Origin: Dreissena polymorpha
Lineage: Eukaryota; Mollusca; Bivalvia; Myida; Dreissenidae
DNA length: 64,000 nucleotides
NCBI RefSeq assembly: GCF_020536995.1
Contig: NC_068358.1
Location: forward strand, 51,529,517 to 51,593,516
Reading direction: 5' to 3'
Shown here piece by piece: positions 61,061 through 64,000 of this stretch. The position numbers and the translations under genes were made by a program. The notes beneath the pieces are model-generated. The model saw only the letters and a list, made by a program, of their open reading frames with translations. It was not told the DNA's origin and made no database searches. How positions within the stretch are numbered: position 1 is the stretch's first letter; each line of letters starts with the position of its first letter.

Positions 61061-61489
61061 CCCAACTGGATCTATGTGACAGCTATATAAAACTGCTAAA
61101 TGATGCATGAATGCATGAAAATGTTACTTTTTAATTTAAAAACAAGAAACTGCAAAAAATTGAGTCCACATATTTTATGAACTTATGCCAACTTTTCGAT
61201 CGTCACAAAAAATGTACACTTCACCAATGAAATATTAAAATGTACACTTCACCAAGGAATTATTTGCATATTTGATTTAAACTATTTCACTATTCACTAA
61301 TAATATTTCAATTTAAATTACATTGGTGAAGTGTAATTTTTTGGTACACATCATAAGATTGACACCCGTAAATTCATCAATTATGTGGTCTTAATTTGTT
61401 GCAGTTTCTTATGTTTCAATACAAAAGTAAGATTTTCATGCATTCATCAGTCTTCAAAATTTGCTTTGAAAAGATACATGCCAGTTGGG
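61061..61489. mobile_element. 429-bp palindromic MITE
   Basis: CCCAACTGG on the left and CCAGTTGGG on the right are inverted, and the mirror match continues inward. GATGCATGAATGCATG, 'aaaatgttacttttt', AAGAAACTGCAA and 'gtacacttcaccaa' all reappear inverted in the right half. A local tandem copy of TGTACACTTCACCAA lies in the left half. It sits inside the larger transposon. Confidence 0.8.
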
Positions 61490-62839
61490 CCAGTTACTTA
61501 AAGAATTTTCACATGCTCAACATATTTTTTATAAGCACAAACTTGTTATGCCCCTGGATTAAATGATCCGGTGTATATTGCTTTTGGCCTGTCTGTCTGT
61601 GTGTCTGTGGAAAACTGTAACCTTAGGTTGCAATATTGAAGATAGCAACTTGATATTCGGCATGCATGTGTATCTCATGGACCGGCACATTTCGAGTGGT
61701 GAAAGATCTAGGTCATCCGTCAAGGTAAAAGACAAAAATTCTCAGGAAAACTGTAACATTGGTTAAACTTTTGCAATACCTTTTGCAAAATTGAAGATAG
61801 CAACTTCTTAGCAAATCAATTTCTTGGAAGTGCTTTACCAGGCTTAACCCCATCAACATACCTTAGAAACTGCATAGCCTATATGACATTTGTTGACATT
61901 AACGAAAACGGAAGCGTATTACTTGAATGAAATAATTGATTCAAACAGCATCAACTCGATTAATTTCTAGAGAAAACGTCAATAACATCCGAATGTGACT
62001 GACAGGCATCAGTGAACAATAATGATGACGTGCGCAAGAATATGCATGTTGGTAAACAAATAGAATTTCATTGTTTCACAACTTCCAGCAAGTTCGTTCA
62101 CAAAATTGATAAATAATTATGCAAATAGAAAGAAAAACTTACAATTTTTTTACTAACTATCAATTGGCTTCAGTAATTTAAGTGCCTAGCGGATGACAAA
62201 AGTGAATTTTTGTATGTGTCCGACCGTAATTTTACTTGCTACAGGTGATCGGGCGTGTTCTAATTTAGCAGACTGATTCGTGCATCTTGTATACATCATT
62301 TAGCAGCTAAATATAGCTGTACAGTTATATATTACTGTCAATTAAATCTAGCTGATACTGATACTTGTCAAAACCAATATATGCACACCTTTTTTGTTCT
62401 GATAATGTATTGTTGTGATAGCCTTTGCAAAAAATAATAAAACAATTATAAAATTATTACAAAGTATGATCATTATGCAACGTCCGTCATGATAGAAGGT
62501 CCCTATTACACATCTGACTTTACAGTACTCGAGTATACGATTTCGGATAGGGAATTTTTGGACGAAGGGGAATTTCGTTAAATATAGCATTATTTCAATT
62601 GAAACCCACTATGACATTACCGATAAGTAAAGGAGCCCGATATATAGAATAATTGCTCATGTTCTCTTTGACTGACATTAGTTTATTGGACTATAATTGT
62701 TAGCAAACAGTTGTTTTTTCAGAACCTATTTATATTATGGAGACCGCCATTTGTTTACAATTCCGCAGTGAATGTTTAACAAACGGATAAGATGTAATGC
62801 GTCTTCTGATTGGCTAACACTCAAGGGTCGGTAAAAATT
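61490..62839. other. Right-hand non-coding part of the transposon
   Basis: No coding frame is recognised. A dispersed mollusc repeat fragment starts near 61552 ('tgcccctggattaaatgatccgg...cctgtctgtctg'). The outermost 100 bp contain a CCAAT-like box (TGATTGGCTAAC, 62798) similar to ATCCAATCAAAAC near the left end (56563). Confidence 0.5.
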
Positions 62840-62951
62840 GTACGTCGACGTACAATTTTGTACGTTGACGTACAAAATAATGTACGTCGAGGTACATTTC
62901 TCTTTTCACCTAGTAGGTCTTATTGACTTTTGACCCACATGGTACGTCATA
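62840..62951 (-). repeat. Right TIR with three palindromic boxes
   Basis: GTACGTCGACGTAC (62840-62853), GTACGTTGACGTAC (62860-62873) and GTACGTCGAGGTAC (62882-62895) are followed by the inverted 56-bp outer arm. The distance from the outermost box to the element end is 56 bp on both sides. Confidence 0.85.
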
Positions 62952-62957
62952 TTGATG
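62952..62957. repeat. Target-site duplication TTGATG (right)
   Basis: Exact copy of the 6-mer at 56409-56414, directly adjacent to the right terminus. Confidence 0.85.
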
Positions 62958-63562
62958 GGTAACAGTGTTCTTGTAACTCGATTGAACAACTGTTGCGCTT
63001 GGCTATAGCGAGTAGATTGTTGCGGAGTATTCCGGAAATTTAGCAATGCTATCATAGGATCAGTGTTCGAGTGTTTCGCTTTTTTCATTATGTTCTTGGC
63101 CAGTTTTACAGCATTCTCGGCTTTTCCGTTGCTCTGGGGAAATCGAGCTGACGAGTATGAGTGAGTAATGTCCCATTCATTTTCAAAAGCTTTGAACTGC
63201 TCAGACTTGAACACTGCAGCTTGATCTGACACAAGCGTTTCCGGTATTCCGTGTGTTGCGAAGTGTTGCTTAAGCTTTCTGATGATAATTTTGGACGTGG
63301 CTTGTTCCAAATAATCGATTTAAAGACATTTCTGAAATAGTCGACTGTCACTAAGTACTCTTTGTTGTTGAATGTGAACACGTCCGTTGCTACTTTAGCC
63401 CATGGACGATCAGGTACGTCGTGGCTGATAAGCGGTTGCTTACACTGCTTCCTACCGAACGACTGGCATGTTTCACACTTGCTGACGTAATCCTTTATTT
63501 TTGACGTCATGTTCGGCCAATAAACACTGTTGCGTGCTCTTGCTAGACATCCTTCAACACCA

Positions 63563-63874
63563 AATACAAATACAAATCCATGTCACTTATATAGCGCAAA
63601 AATTATTATAAAAATATTCTATTGCGCTTCACAAACACTGCACATTGGTCATCCGTGAAAAAGATTGAACAAATGAGTTTTAAGTCTTGATCTAAAACAG
63701 CCCTCATTGTCAATGATTTTTAAGTGGCTTGGTAGATTGTTCCACAACTTCGGGCCAACAACAGCTAAAGATCTATCCGCCATCTTAGTTCGCCTCCTGG
63801 GAATAACAAGATTACAGTCACTTTGTGATCGAAGTCTATACCGACTGTTTGCTGGGACAAACATTTCTTGCAAG
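63563..63874 (-). mobile_element. 5'-truncated LINE tail inserted in the Gypsy fossil
   Basis: The minus strand reads YRLRSQSDCNLVIPRRRTKM, then LWNNLPSHLKIIDNEG and FRSRLKTHLFNLFHG with a stop at 63649. This is the end of a jockey/CR1/L2-type LINE protein. The 3' untranslated part contains GCGCTATATAAGTGACATGG and ends in TTTGTA repeats, typical of these LINEs. ACCA flanks both sides (63559-63562 and 63875-63878), a short possible target duplication. The remaining frame is open over about 75 codons, so the insertion seems young. The tail differs from the TCTATC-tailed LINEs at 8117 and 47260, so it is another family. Confidence 0.85.
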
Positions 63875-64000
63875 ACCAGTGTGAGAATGAATATGTTCTA
63901 GCGCGTGTTTTCGCATCGATTTCGGTACCACTACGCGATCTCCTCGGAATATAATTCCATTTTCGCATGAGAGTTCATCGCGCACTGATACATACGGCTT

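Larger units (their letters stand above)
56415..62951 (+). mobile_element. 6.5-kb DNA transposon with integrase-like transposase (IS3EU-like)
   Basis: The termini are TATGGCGTACGATTTGGGTC on the left and, in reverse complement, TATGACGTACCATGTGGGTC on the right. The arms match over about 58 bp with a few differences, through AAGACCTACTAGG and TGAAAAGAGAAATGTAC. Exact 6-bp duplications TTGATG flank it. Each end then carries three palindromic boxes. Inside is a spliced transposase gene on the plus strand (56793-60153) that lacks its C-terminal half, followed by non-coding DNA with nested MITEs. The 6-bp duplication, the TAT start and the rve-type enzyme fit the IS3EU superfamily as I remember it. 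Polintons also make 6-bp duplications but start AG and are much longer. The host site is the Gypsy integrase region. Confidence 0.85.
55260..64000 (-). mobile_element. Ty3/Gypsy LTR retroelement fossil, partial, with nested insertions
   Basis: Recognisable parts on the minus strand, in element order: the zinc-binding N-terminal end of the integrase near the right window edge (63879-64000), the integrase core (about 62958-63558), and the integrase C-terminal region and tail of pol (55921-56408). The probable 3' LTR follows. Gag, protease, RT and the 5' LTR would lie beyond 64000. The element is broken: two other elements have inserted into it (a DNA transposon at 56415-62951 and a LINE tail at 63563-63874), and there are a few smaller breaks. 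The coding remnant is still easy to read, so it seems of moderate age and clearly older than its insertions. Confidence 0.85.

Noticed and set aside
56415-62951. Polinton/Maverick as identity of the transposon
   Set aside because: Polintons also make 6-bp duplications and carry an rve integrase, but their ends start with AG, they are 15-20 kb long and carry polymerase and capsid genes, none of which is seen.

Overview
The window looks like repeat-rich, AT-rich nuclear DNA from an invertebrate animal, most likely a bivalve mollusc and possibly a freshwater Dreissena-like mussel. The clues are spliced genes with GT-AG introns, several animal non-LTR retrotransposon clades, many short inverted-repeat (MITE) families, and elements built of 150-180 bp tandem units that resemble the bivalve 'pearl'/Helentron-derived repeats. 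The species guess rests on memory of repeat sequences, not on a search. I found no tRNA or rRNA gene and no CRISPR array. No host protein could be named; one two-exon gene candidate (36664-37722, minus) and one decayed multi-exon candidate (inside the duplicated block) are the best host-gene signals.

Layout. 1-2.2 kb: unremarkable AT-rich DNA. 2.2-5.8 kb: a decayed L1/Tx1-type LINE whose reverse-transcriptase centre is replaced by a tandem-unit element. 7-10.6 kb: a second such element, split by a fresh-looking 5'-truncated jockey/CR1/L2-type LINE with an open frame of about 640 codons. 13-17 kb: a third tandem-unit family and a fragment of it. 18.4-19.4 kb: a long-inverted-repeat element. 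20-20.5 kb: a 19-bp minisatellite. 20.34-33.97 kb: a direct tandem duplication of about 7 kb (or two haplotypes joined by the assembler); each copy holds a hAT element with the start of a ZNF862/KIAA1586-like transposase, a TTAA MITE and a decayed gene. 34-44 kb: MITEs, a 50-bp tandem repeat, the two-exon gene candidate and a repeat with a very recent internal duplication. 44.7-46.7 kb: a long tandem-unit element. 47-52 kb: a LINE tail, minisatellites, palindromes and a 0.9 kb inverted-repeat element.

53-64 kb is the most informative part. A broken Ty3/Gypsy retroelement lies on the minus strand and runs off the right edge. Its integrase region is interrupted by a 6.5-kb DNA transposon (56415-62951) that I delimited from its inverted repeats and a 6-bp target duplication. 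The transposon carries a spliced gene for an integrase-like (DDE, rve-fold) transposase, three palindromic 14-bp boxes at each end placed symmetrically, and MITEs nested inside it. A LINE tail sits in the same Gypsy element at 63563-63874. A second, different member of the same transposase family lies decayed at 52984-53790. The transposon is probably IS3EU-like; that name is a proposal.
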